This document shows, piece after piece, positions 27,050 to 35,009 of a stretch of DNA of 64,000 nt. The stretch lies in NCBI RefSeq assembly GCF_900109945.1, contig NZ_FOBX01000001.1:62001-126000 (forward strand), read 5' to 3'. This DNA comes from Bradyrhizobium sp. OK095. Lineage in GTDB: Bacteria > Pseudomonadota > Alphaproteobacteria > Rhizobiales > Xanthobacteraceae. Position 1 is the stretch's first letter. The number at the start of each line of letters is the position of its first letter. The position numbers and the translations under genes were made by a program. The notes below the pieces were generated by a model that had not been told where the DNA came from, made no database searches, and worked only from the letters and a program-made list of their open reading frames with translations.

Positions 27050-27975
27050 AGCACGATCTCCGTTCCGTCGGCGGGAATCTGCCAGCCCGCTTCTTCAAGC
27101 GCTTTACGCTCGGGGGAAGAGGGCAGCAGCGCCGGGTTCGAGTTATTGATATGCAGAAACATCTTCCTGTCGAGTGTCAGATCGGCGAGCCGCGCAATCG
27201 CGCCATCGTGACCGGACATCGCGACATGGCCCATGCTCTTGCCGGTCTTGTGGCCGAGCCCGGCCCGGATCATCTCGTCGTCCTGCCAGACCGTGCCGTC
27301 GAAGAACACCAGCGAAGCGCCGTCGATCTCGGCCTTGAGCGCATCGGTGACCTCGGCGCAGGCGGCGATGAAGTAGAAGCACTTGCCGGTCGCCTTGTCG
27401 GTGATCTTCAGGCCCAGCGTATCGCCGTCGCCGCTCTCGCCGCCCGGATGGGCCTTGCCTTCCAGATACCAGGCCGACTTGCCCGGCACCGCGAAGGGCA
27501 GCACCTCCAGCCCCGAGCGCGTGCCGTCTACCAGCCGCGGCTCGAAGGGCTCGCTGATGCCGATCGGCTGGCGCTTGACGTTCTTCTCGTTCAGCACGTT
27601 GAAGATGCTGTTGCTGGCCAGGATCGCCAGCACCTTCTCATGCGCGTAGACCGTGAAGGGCGAGCCCTCGCGCATCGACAGCAGGCCCGCGACCGCATCC
27701 ACTTCGCTGTTGGTCAGGATCACGCCTGCAACAGGCGTATGGCGCAACGCGCCCGGCTTGGGGTGCAGCTGCGGCGTGGCATTCAATTGCTGGCGCAGAT
27801 CGGGGGAGGCGTTGATCAGAAACCAATGCTCGCCGTCGCCACTGAAGGCGACCGAGGCCTGGGTCCTCTGGAGGTCATGCCCGCTGGCACGGGCCGCCCG
27901 GCAGCCCTGACACCCGCAATTCCATTGCGGGACTCCGCCGCCGGCCCCGGCGCCCAGGACGACGACGCGAAGCAT
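27046..27975 (-). CDS. pqqB: PQQ biosynthesis metallo-beta-lactamase-fold oxygenase PqqB
   Basis: 309 residues. It opens VVLGAGAGGGVPQWNCGCQG, the PqqB signature with the CxC-type cysteines, and carries a beta-lactamase-like fold further on (ILTNSEVDAVAGLL). PqqB hydroxylates the tyrosine of the cross-linked dipeptide intermediate. It follows pqqA by 118 bases that contain the hairpin at 28025-28043. Confidence 0.95.
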   Translation of the reverse strand: MLRVVVLGAGAGGGVPQWNCGCQGCRAARASGHDLQRTQASVAFSGDGEHWFLINASPDLRQQLNATPQLHPKPGALRHTPVAGVILTNSEVDAVAGLLSMREGSPFTVYAHEKVLAILASNSIFNVLNEKNVKRQPIGISEPFEPRLVDGTRSGLEVLPFAVPGKSAWYLEGKAHPGGESGDGDTLGLKITDKATGKCFYFIAACAEVTDALKAEIDGASLVFFDGTVWQDDEMIRAGLGHKTGKSMGHVAMSGHDGAIARLADLTLDRKMFLHINNSNPALLPSSPERKALEEAGWQIPADGTEIVL

Positions 27976-28024
27976 GATACGTCTCCTGGAGGCAACGTCG
28001 CCAGGTGGATATCAGGCCGACACA

Positions 28025-28043
28025 GTTTCCGTCGTCCGGAAAC
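28025..28043. promoter_or_regulatory. Hairpin between pqqA and pqqB, possible attenuator or processing site
   Basis: GTTTCCG-TCGTC-CGGAAAC is a perfect seven-base stem with a five-base loop in the pqqA-pqqB gap. In other bacteria a stem-loop at this place makes the short pqqA transcript much more abundant than the full operon transcript. No long T-run follows in the minus direction. Confidence 0.5.
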
Positions 28044-28093
28044 GGTTCGTGACCGAAATACCCACCTGCGCAGAACGCAAACTCACCAACCGC

Positions 28094-28174
28094 TTACTTG
28101 CGGGTGGCGCTCACATACATGTTGATTTCCATGCCGCAGGGCACTTCGACGATCTTCGGGGTTTTCCAGGCCAT
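28094..28174 (-). CDS. pqqA: PQQ precursor peptide PqqA
   Basis: 26 residues, too short for most gene finders. The chain is MAWKTPKIVEVPCGMEI followed by NMYVSATRK. The conserved Glu16 and Tyr20 (E-x3-Y) are the two residues cross-linked to make PQQ. The ribosome site GGAGAG lies about seven bases before the ATG at 28174. A 10-base palindrome ATTCGCGAAT (28188-28197) sits just ahead of the gene. It heads the pqqABCDE-pip operon. Confidence 0.95.
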   Translation of the reverse strand: MAWKTPKIVEVPCGMEINMYVSATRK

Positions 28175-28422
28175 TTCGGCTCTCCATATTCGCGAATTCG
28201 GACGTATCCGCCCAAGGGATAAAGTAATGCGGGCAGAAAAGTTCGCCAGTGAAATTTTCCCGAGAAGTCCATGTTGCGCCGCGAAAATCGATGGGGGAAC
28301 ATCACTTCTGGTGACGCTGCCTTGCGCCTGGCGCATTCGGTCGCGAACCCTGTCCTGATAAAGCAGTTGTGAGTGCAGTGCAGCTTTCAATCCGGTACAG
28401 GCGACCCAAGTGGAATTCGGTG

Positions 28423-28680
28423 ATGCCCAAATATTTCTTCAATACCCGTATCGGCGACGAATTGATCGTGGATCCTGACGGCGAGGATTTGCGCAATCCC
28501 GACCGCGCCTGGGAGGTCGCCCGCCAGATGATCCTGGAAGTCCTGAAATCAGAGGGGACCCAGCCGGCCCTGATGGAGGCGGTGATCGAGGTGACCGACG
28601 ACGACGGGGAGGTCGTGCTCGAATTCCCCTTCACCGAGGCCCTGCTGGATGTCCCGGACCAGTCCGCGACCCGGCATTGA
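28423..28680 (+). CDS. DUF6894-type small protein
   Basis: 85 residues from ATG 28423. It begins MPKYFFNTRIGDELIVDPDG and has the central stretch RAWEVARQMILEVLKSEG. This is the typical short beta-alpha pattern (PRYFFNxxDG...E..D..G) of DUF6894 proteins, which are abundant in Bradyrhizobium and Methylobacterium. The function is unknown. It is transcribed divergently from pqqA. Confidence 0.75.
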   Translation: MPKYFFNTRIGDELIVDPDGEDLRNPDRAWEVARQMILEVLKSEGTQPALMEAVIEVTDDDGEVVLEFPFTEALLDVPDQSATRH

Positions 28681-28699
28681 GGCCCCCAGCCATCGCCCA

Positions 28700-28718
28700 C
28701 GCTTCGCTCGCAATGACG
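28700..28718. repeat. Half-copy of family A palindromic repeat
   Basis: CGCTTCGCTCGCAATGACG matches only the right outer arm of the family A repeat. The left half is missing, so this is a degraded or partial copy between the DUF6894 and amidase genes. Confidence 0.6.
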
Positions 28719-28792
28719 AAGTACCCCTGCGAAATCCGCATGGCTTTGCTGCGTTCCCGGCGCTAAAAGACGCCGGTCATACGGAGCAAGCC

Positions 28793-30193
28793 ATGCAAGA
28801 CCTCTGGCGCCTGTCGGCCGCCGACCTCGTTACCCTCGTCAAAGCCAAAAAGGTCTCCGCCAGGGAGGCCGCCAAGGCCGGTCTGGCCCGCCTGGATGCC
28901 GTCAATCCCCAGCTCAACGCGGTGATCGACCACCGTCCCGAGGACGTGCTCAAGCAGGCCGACGCCGTCGATGCCGCCATCGCGCGGGGGGAAGACCCCG
29001 GGGTTCTCGCCGGCGTCCCCGTGACCATCAAGGCCAATGTCGACCAGGAGGGCTTTGCCACCACCAACGGCCTGAAGCTCCAGCGCGATCTGATCGCGCG
29101 CGAGGACAATCCAGTGGTCGCCAATTTCCGCAAATCCGGTGCCATTCTCCTTGGGCGCACCAATTGCCCGGCTTTCTCCTACCGCTGGTTCACCACCAAT
29201 CTGGTCCACGGCGACACCAAAAACCCCCGCGACGCCTCGCTGACCCCGGGCGGCTCGTCCGGCGGCGCCGGCTCGGCGGTCGCGGCCGGCATCGGCCACA
29301 TCGCCCACGGCACCGATATCGCTGGCTCGATCCGCTATCCCGCCTATGCCTGCGGCGTGCATGGCCTGCGCCCGACGCTGGGCCGCATCCCCGCCTTCAA
29401 CGCGGCGCTGCCGGAGCGCCCGATCGGGCCGCAGATCATGGCGGTGTCGGGACCCCTGGCGCGCACCGTGAATGATCTCAGGATTTCGCTCGCTGCGATG
29501 TCGGCCCGCGACATCCGCGACCCCTGGTTCGTGCCGGCGCCGCTGGAAGGCCCGGCGAGGCCCAAGCGCGCCGCGCTCTGCCTCAACCCGGACGGCCTTG
29601 CGACCACGCCGGAGGTGAAGGCCGCGGTGATCGACGCCGGCAAGCGCCTCGAGCGCGCCGGCTGGACCGTCGAGACGATCGAGAACACCCCGCCGATGCG
29701 TGAAGCCGTCGAGTGGCAGATCAAACTCTGGCTTGGTGACGGCTATGAGGCGCAGCTGGAAATGGCCGAGCGCGAGGGCGATCCCGGCGCGCTGGCGTGC
29801 CTGCACGGCAATCGCAGCAGAGTTACGCCGATGGACCAGGCCAACTACGCCCAGGCGCTGACGCGCCGCGCCACGCTGACCCGCGACTGGATGCTGTTCT
29901 TCGAGCAATACGCGGTGGTGCTGACGCCGGTGTCCGGCGAATTGCCGTTCCCGGATCATCTCGACCGCAAGGACGCGGCATCGTTCGAGCGCGTCTGGGA
30001 GGCGCAGATGCCGCAGATCGCGACCCCCTTCATGGGATTGCCCGGCCTCGTGGTCTCCACCGGCCTCGTCGGCAAGGCACCGGTCGGCGTGCACATCGTC
30101 TCTGGCCGCTATCGCGAGGATCTCTGTCTCCTCGCAGGCGAAGCGATCGAGGCGGGCGGCGTGCCGCCGTCGCCGATCGACCCAGTGGGTTAG
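28793..30193 (+). CDS. Amidase signature family hydrolase
   Basis: 466 residues from ATG 28793, with GGAG seven bases upstream. The amidase Ser-cisSer-Lys triad is complete: Lys80 in PVTIKANVD, Ser155/156 in TPGGSSGGAG and Ser179 in DIAGSIRYP. It hydrolyses amide bonds of an unknown substrate in the cytoplasm, as no signal peptide is seen. The glutathione peroxidase gene starts two bases after the stop, so they form an operon. It is not GatA: there is no gatC or gatB nearby. Confidence 0.88.
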   Translation: MQDLWRLSAADLVTLVKAKKVSAREAAKAGLARLDAVNPQLNAVIDHRPEDVLKQADAVDAAIARGEDPGVLAGVPVTIKANVDQEGFATTNGLKLQRDLIAREDNPVVANFRKSGAILLGRTNCPAFSYRWFTTNLVHGDTKNPRDASLTPGGSSGGAGSAVAAGIGHIAHGTDIAGSIRYPAYACGVHGLRPTLGRIPAFNAALPERPIGPQIMAVSGPLARTVNDLRISLAAMSARDIRDPWFVPAPLEGPARPKRAALCLNPDGLATTPEVKAAVIDAGKRLERAGWTVETIENTPPMREAVEWQIKLWLGDGYEAQLEMAEREGDPGALACLHGNRSRVTPMDQANYAQALTRRATLTRDWMLFFEQYAVVLTPVSGELPFPDHLDRKDAASFERVWEAQMPQIATPFMGLPGLVVSTGLVGKAPVGVHIVSGRYREDLCLLAGEAIEAGGVPPSPIDPVG

Positions 30194-30195
30194 CG

Positions 30196-30672
30196 ATGTC
30201 GGCGATCTACGACTTCAAAGCCAACTCGCTTGTGGGCGAGGAAGTGTCCATGCGTCACTTCGAGGGACGGGTGCTGCTGATCGTCAACACCGCGAGCAAA
30301 TGCGGTTTTACGCCGCAATATCGCGGGCTGGAGGATCTGTATCGCGATCTCTCGCCGCGCGGCTTCTCGGTGCTCGGCTTTCCCTGCAACCAGTTCGGCG
30401 CGCAGGAGCCGGGGCCGGCGAGTGAGATCCAGGCGTTCTGCTCCACCAATTACGACGTCACCTTCCCCCTGTTCGAGAAGATCGACGTCAACGGCGTCCA
30501 CGCGCATCCCTTGTATGAGTACCTGAAGCATCAGCAATCCGGACTTTTGGGCGCCTCCATCAAATGGAATTTCACCAAATTCCTGGTGGACCGTGCAGGC
30601 CGAGTGGTCGCGCGACACGCGCCGACCGCGCGGCCTGAAGGACTGCGGAATCAAATCGAGACCCTGTTATGA
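30196..30672 (+). CDS. Glutathione peroxidase family protein (Cys type)
   Basis: 158 residues. The active-site region is NTASKCGFTPQY with Cys36 in place of selenocysteine. The conserved FPCNQFGAQEPG (Gln of the catalytic tetrad) and KWNFTKFLVD (Trp, Asn) are present. Such bacterial forms reduce hydroperoxides and usually accept thioredoxin. It is the middle gene of amidase-gpx-DUF3297, with a four-base overlap to the next gene. Confidence 0.92.
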   Translation: MSAIYDFKANSLVGEEVSMRHFEGRVLLIVNTASKCGFTPQYRGLEDLYRDLSPRGFSVLGFPCNQFGAQEPGPASEIQAFCSTNYDVTFPLFEKIDVNGVHAHPLYEYLKHQQSGLLGASIKWNFTKFLVDRAGRVVARHAPTARPEGLRNQIETLL

Positions 30673-30926
30673 GCGAGACAATCATGAGCGACGAATTTCC
30701 GGACCGCCTGTCGGTCGACCCCAACAGCCCGCATTACAACGCGGACATCCTGGCGCGCGACGTCGGCATCCGCTTCAAGGGCGTCGAGAAGACCAATGTC
30801 GAGGAATACTGCATCAGCGAAGGCTGGGTCCGCGTCACCGCCGGCAATGCCAAAGACCGCCACGGCAACCCGCTGACCATCAAGGTGCACGGGCCGGTGG
30901 AGCCGTACTTTCGAGACAAGACGTAA
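30669..30926 (+). CDS. DUF3297 family small protein
   Basis: 85 residues (79 if the second Met at 30687 is used). The core reads FPDRLSVDPNSPHYNADILA, then VGIRFKGVEKTNVEEYCISE. DUF3297 proteins are short glutathione-peroxidase-linked proteins of unknown function in alphaproteobacteria and gammaproteobacteria. The ATG overlaps the preceding stop (ATGA). Its consistent place after gpx suggests a link with peroxide defence. Confidence 0.85.
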   Translation: MSETIMSDEFPDRLSVDPNSPHYNADILARDVGIRFKGVEKTNVEEYCISEGWVRVTAGNAKDRHGNPLTIKVHGPVEPYFRDKT

Positions 30927-30976
30927 TCTGGACGCGCCTCTCTCCTGGTCATTGCGAGAAGCCCACACTCTCTCCT

Positions 30977-31062
30977 CGTCATTGCGAGCGAAGCGAAGCA
31001 ATCCAGAATCTTTCCGCAGAGGCAGTCTGGATTGCTTCGTCGCTTCGCTCCTCGCAATGACG
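30977..31062. repeat. Dispersed palindromic repeat, family A copy 3
   Basis: Full copy with CGTCATTGCGAGCGAAGCGA left arm and CTCGCAATGACG right arm. A partial left arm (GGTCATTGCGAGAAG) lies just ahead of it near 30950, so this site holds one and a half elements. It ends 24 bases before the tarD start codon and would be part of its leader if transcription begins upstream. Confidence 0.85.
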
Positions 31063-31086
31063 ACGACAACCACCGAGGCCAAGCCC

Positions 31087-32256
31087 ATGTCCGTCCGCAT
31101 CGTCGACGTCCGCGAGATCACCAAGCCGATCTCTTCGCCGATCCGCAACGCCTATATCGACTTCACCAAGATGACGACGAGCCTCGTTGCCGTCGTCACC
31201 GACGTGGTGCGCGACGGCAAGCGCGTCGTCGGCTACGGCTTCAACTCCAACGGCCGCTACGGGCAGGGCGGCCTGATCCGCGAGCGCTTTGCCTCGCGCA
31301 TCACGGAAGCCGACCCGAAGTCGCTGTTGAATGCGGCCGGTGACAATCTCGACCCCGACAAGGTCTGGGGCGCGATGATGACCAACGAGAAGCCCGGCGG
31401 CCACGGCGAGCGCTCGGTCGCGGTCGGCACCATCGACATGGCGGTGTGGGACGCGGTGGCGAAGATCGCAGGTCTGCCGCTGTTTCGCTTGCTGGCCGAA
31501 CGACACGGCGTGACGGCCAATCCGCGCGTCTTCGTCTACGCCGCCGGCGGCTATTACTATCCCGGCAAGGATCTCTCGATGCTGCGCGGTGAAATGCGCG
31601 GCTATCTCGATCGCGGCTACAACGTCGTGAAGATGAAGATCGGCGGCGCGTCGATCGACGACGACCGCATCCGCATCGAGGCCGTGCTGAAGGAGATCGG
31701 CAAGGATGCGCAGCTCGCCGTCGACGCCAACGGCCGCTTCAATCTCGAAACCGGCATCGCCTACGCAAAAATGCTGCGCGACTATCCGCTGTTTTGGTAC
31801 GAGGAAGTCGGCGATCCCCTCGACTACGCGCTGCAGGCAGCGCTCGCCGAATTCTATCCGGGCCCGATGGCCACAGGCGAAAACCTCTTCAGCCACCAGG
31901 ACGCCCGCAATCTGATCCGCTACGGCGGCATGCGCCCCGATCGCGACTGGCTGCAATTCGACTGCGCGTTGTCCTATGGCCTGTGCGAATACCAGCGCAC
32001 GCTGGAAGTGCTGAAAACCCATGGCTGGTCGCCCAGCCGCTGCATCCCCCACGGCGGCCACCAGATGTCGCTGAACATCGCAGCCGGCCTGGGCTTGGGC
32101 GGCAATGAGAGCTATCCCGACCTGTTCCAGCCCTACGGCGGCTTCCCGGACGGCGTCCGCGTCGAGAACGGCCACATCACCATGCCTGATCTTCCCGGCA
32201 TCGGCTTCGAAGGCAAGTCGGATCTCTACAAGGAAATGAAGGCGCTGGCGGAGTAG
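31087..32256 (+). CDS. tarD: D-tartrate dehydratase, enolase superfamily
   Basis: 389 residues, the length of the structurally solved Bradyrhizobium japonicum enzyme. All key residues fall on the known positions: Lys184 in VKMKIGG, metal ligands Asp213, Glu239 and Glu265, and His322 in IPHGGHQ. It dehydrates D-tartrate to oxaloacetate with Mg2+. Start ATG 31087 has GAGG eight bases upstream; a longer open frame back to 30952 is repeat-derived. No tartrate transporter or regulator lies beside it. It converges on the DUF418 gene, one base apart. Confidence 0.93.
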   Translation: MSVRIVDVREITKPISSPIRNAYIDFTKMTTSLVAVVTDVVRDGKRVVGYGFNSNGRYGQGGLIRERFASRITEADPKSLLNAAGDNLDPDKVWGAMMTNEKPGGHGERSVAVGTIDMAVWDAVAKIAGLPLFRLLAERHGVTANPRVFVYAAGGYYYPGKDLSMLRGEMRGYLDRGYNVVKMKIGGASIDDDRIRIEAVLKEIGKDAQLAVDANGRFNLETGIAYAKMLRDYPLFWYEEVGDPLDYALQAALAEFYPGPMATGENLFSHQDARNLIRYGGMRPDRDWLQFDCALSYGLCEYQRTLEVLKTHGWSPSRCIPHGGHQMSLNIAAGLGLGGNESYPDLFQPYGGFPDGVRVENGHITMPDLPGIGFEGKSDLYKEMKALAE

Positions 32257-32257
32257 T

Positions 32258-33400
32258 TCACTCTGCGACGGCGACCCGCGCCGCCACCATCGGCTGCCGC
32301 ACACCATACATTAACGTCCGCCACAGCCATTCGAGCGGGCCGTAGCGGTAATGGCGCAGCCACCAGGTGCTGAACAGCACCTGTGCGATGTAGACCGCGA
32401 TGCCGATGGTGAGAGCCTCCGTGATGCCGAGCCGGCCGAACAGGCCAAGGCCGTAGCCGTAGAAGATCCAGCCGAAGATGACGGATTGTGCGACGTAGTT
32501 GGTGAAGGCCATCCGCCCCAGCGGTGCAGCCCAGCCGAGCAGCCGCTTGCCGCGCTCGAAACGGGCGATGCCGAGGATGGCGGCGCCATAGCCCAGCGCC
32601 AGCGCGATCGTGCCGAGCGGCTCGGTGCCGCCAAAAAAGCCAGCGCCGAGAGCGATCGCGGGAAGCGCGATAGCGAACAGGCCGCGGACGTTTTGCACAA
32701 TGCCGCTGCGCCAGGCGAGCGCACCGACAAGAAACAGCCCGATCGTGCGCGGGAAGACGAATGCGTGCAGGGGCGCGATGAGGGCAAGTTCGCGCAGGCG
32801 GAACGCCAGCACGTCGAGGTAGCCGCCGGTCGCATAGATCCGATTGGCATCCATCACGTCGCGCCAGATCGCGGCCCGGCTGGGAAACAATCCCGCTGGC
32901 GCAAAGTCCTGCATGGCCAGATACAGCGCCAGAAACACCAGCGACGCGAGAGCGAGCAGCCAGCGCGGACCAAACAGGAACGGCAGCACGATGAACCCCG
33001 CCAGCGCATATTCGGTGAGGATGTCGCCGTTCCAGATCAGGCACAGATGAATGACGCCGAACACCAGCAGCACGGCGAGCCGGCGGACGAGCAGCACGGT
33101 GCGGCGTTCGCTCGTCGCGAGCCTGTCGAATTGAATGGCAAGGCCCGCGCCGAACAGCAGCGAAAACAGTGCAAATGCCTTGAGTTCGATGGCCTGGCTC
33201 AGGATTGCGTCGATGGCGCGATTGATCGGCGATGCGAGCGTCCTGGGGCCAAGAAATTGTTCGAAGATCGAAACGCGAAATTCCATGACGACGTTGATGG
33301 CCATGACGCCGAACAGGGCGAGCCCTCGCAGCGCGTCGATGGCGTCGATCCGCTCTGCGGAGGTCGTTGGGCTGGGGAGTGCGGCGCGATTGGACGTCAT
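32258..33400 (-). CDS. DUF418 (YeiB-like) integral membrane protein
   Basis: 380 residues with about ten hydrophobic segments. The N-terminal signature IDAIDALRGLALFGVMAINV and the C-terminal DUF418 region (GRMAFTNYVAQSVIFGWIF, then VLFSTWWLRHYRYGPLEWLWR) are clear. The family is related to acyltransferase-3-like membrane proteins, but no substrate is known. The last gene base is one base from the convergent tarD stop. Confidence 0.87.
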   Translation of the reverse strand: MTSNRAALPSPTTSAERIDAIDALRGLALFGVMAINVVMEFRVSIFEQFLGPRTLASPINRAIDAILSQAIELKAFALFSLLFGAGLAIQFDRLATSERRTVLLVRRLAVLLVFGVIHLCLIWNGDILTEYALAGFIVLPFLFGPRWLLALASLVFLALYLAMQDFAPAGLFPSRAAIWRDVMDANRIYATGGYLDVLAFRLRELALIAPLHAFVFPRTIGLFLVGALAWRSGIVQNVRGLFAIALPAIALGAGFFGGTEPLGTIALALGYGAAILGIARFERGKRLLGWAAPLGRMAFTNYVAQSVIFGWIFYGYGLGLFGRLGITEALTIGIAVYIAQVLFSTWWLRHYRYGPLEWLWRTLMYGVRQPMVAARVAVAE

Positions 33401-33408
33401 GGACGAAT

Positions 33409-34857
33409 TCAGGGGCGTTGCAGCAACGGTCGCAAGCTCCTGATGTCCGTCAGCCCCTCGATCTCATAGACCGACTTCACCAGCTGCTCGGCCTTCTCCG
33501 CCCCTACCACCGGCGCGATCAGATCACGCGCCTTGTCGATGACCTCGTCGCGCGTCATCGGGTTGCGCGGCGTGCCACGCACGGCGGTGATGCGTTCGGA
33601 GAGGCGGCTACCGTCGGCCAATTCGATCTCGACAATGGCGACGCGCACCGGCAACAGTTTTGCCAGCTCCTCGTCGCGCACCAGATTGACCTTGGCGCGC
33701 TCCTTCAGCACCGTGGCGTCCTGCATGCGCGGCTTGTCATGTGCGGCGTGGAACGAGGCGGTGTTGTCGAGCAGCATCACCGCGACCATGTGCTGAAGGC
33801 AGATGTCGGGAATGTCGCGATTGTCCACGACCTCGGCGACCGACGGCGCAAGCCGCACCGTCACACGCTTCACTTGCTCGGCCTCGAACGCCTGCTTGCT
33901 GCGGATCGCATAGATCGCGTCGAGCGGTCCCTGGATCGGCGAGCCCACGGTCCATTTCTTGATGTCGGTGCCCGCGATTTCGTAGCGCTCGCCGAGCTTG
34001 TCCACGAGCTTTGCGGTCACAGCCTTCGGCGCATAGGCGAGGAAGTAATTGTCCGGCCCTGAGAAAACGTCGTCGACGCCGTTCCAGTCCGCGCGCACCA
34101 GCAGCGCTGCCGTGACGCCGTTGCGGGCCGGCATGCCGGCGAACACAAACCCTTTCTCGATATGTTCAACGTCGCGCCGCCATACGATGAATCCGGAGGA
34201 TTGCTGCGCGGCATAGTCAAGCGCCCAGCGCATCCGCTGTGCATCGAAGCCGGCGACGCAAGCCGCCGCCGCGGAAGCGCAGAACGTGCCGGCTATGCTG
34301 TGTGTGCTCAGCGTGCTCTCATAGCTGAAATCGGCCCCGCCCATCGCCATCACCACGCGCGTGCCGACGTCGTAGCCGAGCGTCACCGCGCGCAGGAAAT
34401 GCGCGCCGTCGATCCCGAGATGTTCGCCAAGCGCGAGCGCGGCGGGAACGGTCGAGGATCCCGGATGTGAACGTGACGGGCTGTGCGAATCATCGGTCTC
34501 GTCGGCATGCGCCATGACGCCGTTGGCAAGCGCGGCCTCGATCGGCGATGCCGTGAGCGCCGTGCCGGCGACGGTCGTCGTCCCCTGCGAGGCATTGGCG
34601 CGGATGTAGCGCTGCGCAGCCTGGCCTGGCGGCAGCTCCGATCCGGAGAGCATCGCGGCCAGTGTGTCGAGGATGTGGTGTTTGGCGTGTTCGACAACAT
34701 CCGGCGGCAGCGCGCGGGCTTTGGCTGCACTCATGTAGTCGCACAGCGCGGTCATCTCCGGCCCTGAACCTGGGCCTTCCGCGAAACTGCGTACGGACGA
34801 TAGCGAGAGGCTGCTGGCAGCCGCGGCGGTCAGGCCGAGAAAGTCGCGTCGTTTCAT
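33409..34857 (-). CDS. MmgE/PrpD family protein with twin-arginine signal peptide
   Basis: 482 residues. It begins MKRRDFLGLTAAAASSLS, a textbook Tat signal (RRDFLGL), cleaved near residue 26. The mature protein is an MmgE/PrpD protein: ALPPDVVEHAKHHILDTLA, HADETDDSHSPSRSHPGSS and a long C-terminal dimerisation-type region. Cytoplasmic relatives are 2-methylcitrate or immune-responsive-gene-type dehydratases/decarboxylases. A Tat signal implies export of a folded protein, which is unusual. It is eight bases from DUF418 on the same strand. Confidence 0.85.
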   Translation of the reverse strand: MKRRDFLGLTAAAASSLSLSSVRSFAEGPGSGPEMTALCDYMSAAKARALPPDVVEHAKHHILDTLAAMLSGSELPPGQAAQRYIRANASQGTTTVAGTALTASPIEAALANGVMAHADETDDSHSPSRSHPGSSTVPAALALGEHLGIDGAHFLRAVTLGYDVGTRVVMAMGGADFSYESTLSTHSIAGTFCASAAAACVAGFDAQRMRWALDYAAQQSSGFIVWRRDVEHIEKGFVFAGMPARNGVTAALLVRADWNGVDDVFSGPDNYFLAYAPKAVTAKLVDKLGERYEIAGTDIKKWTVGSPIQGPLDAIYAIRSKQAFEAEQVKRVTVRLAPSVAEVVDNRDIPDICLQHMVAVMLLDNTASFHAAHDKPRMQDATVLKERAKVNLVRDEELAKLLPVRVAIVEIELADGSRLSERITAVRGTPRNPMTRDEVIDKARDLIAPVVGAEKAEQLVKSVYEIEGLTDIRSLRPLLQRP

Positions 34858-34908
34858 GGTGTCCCGTCTTTGGTGCAGGAGCTGATGAAACGTCTAGCGT
34901 ATATTCTC

Positions 34909-34987
34909 CGTCATTGCGAGCGCAACGAAGCAATCCAGTCTGTCACCGCGGAAAGATTCTGGATTGCTTCGCTACGCTCGCAATGAG
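34909..34987. repeat. Dispersed palindromic repeat, family A copy 4
   Basis: CGTCATTGCGAGCGCAACGAAGC left arm, GCTTCGCTACGCTCGCAATGA right arm. The right outer arm has decayed (AATGAGG in place of AATGACG). The element fills most of the 152-base gap between the MmgE/PrpD and malonyl-CoA decarboxylase genes. Confidence 0.85.
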
Positions 34988-35009
34988 GACGTGGTGGGAG
35001 TTGTCTTCC

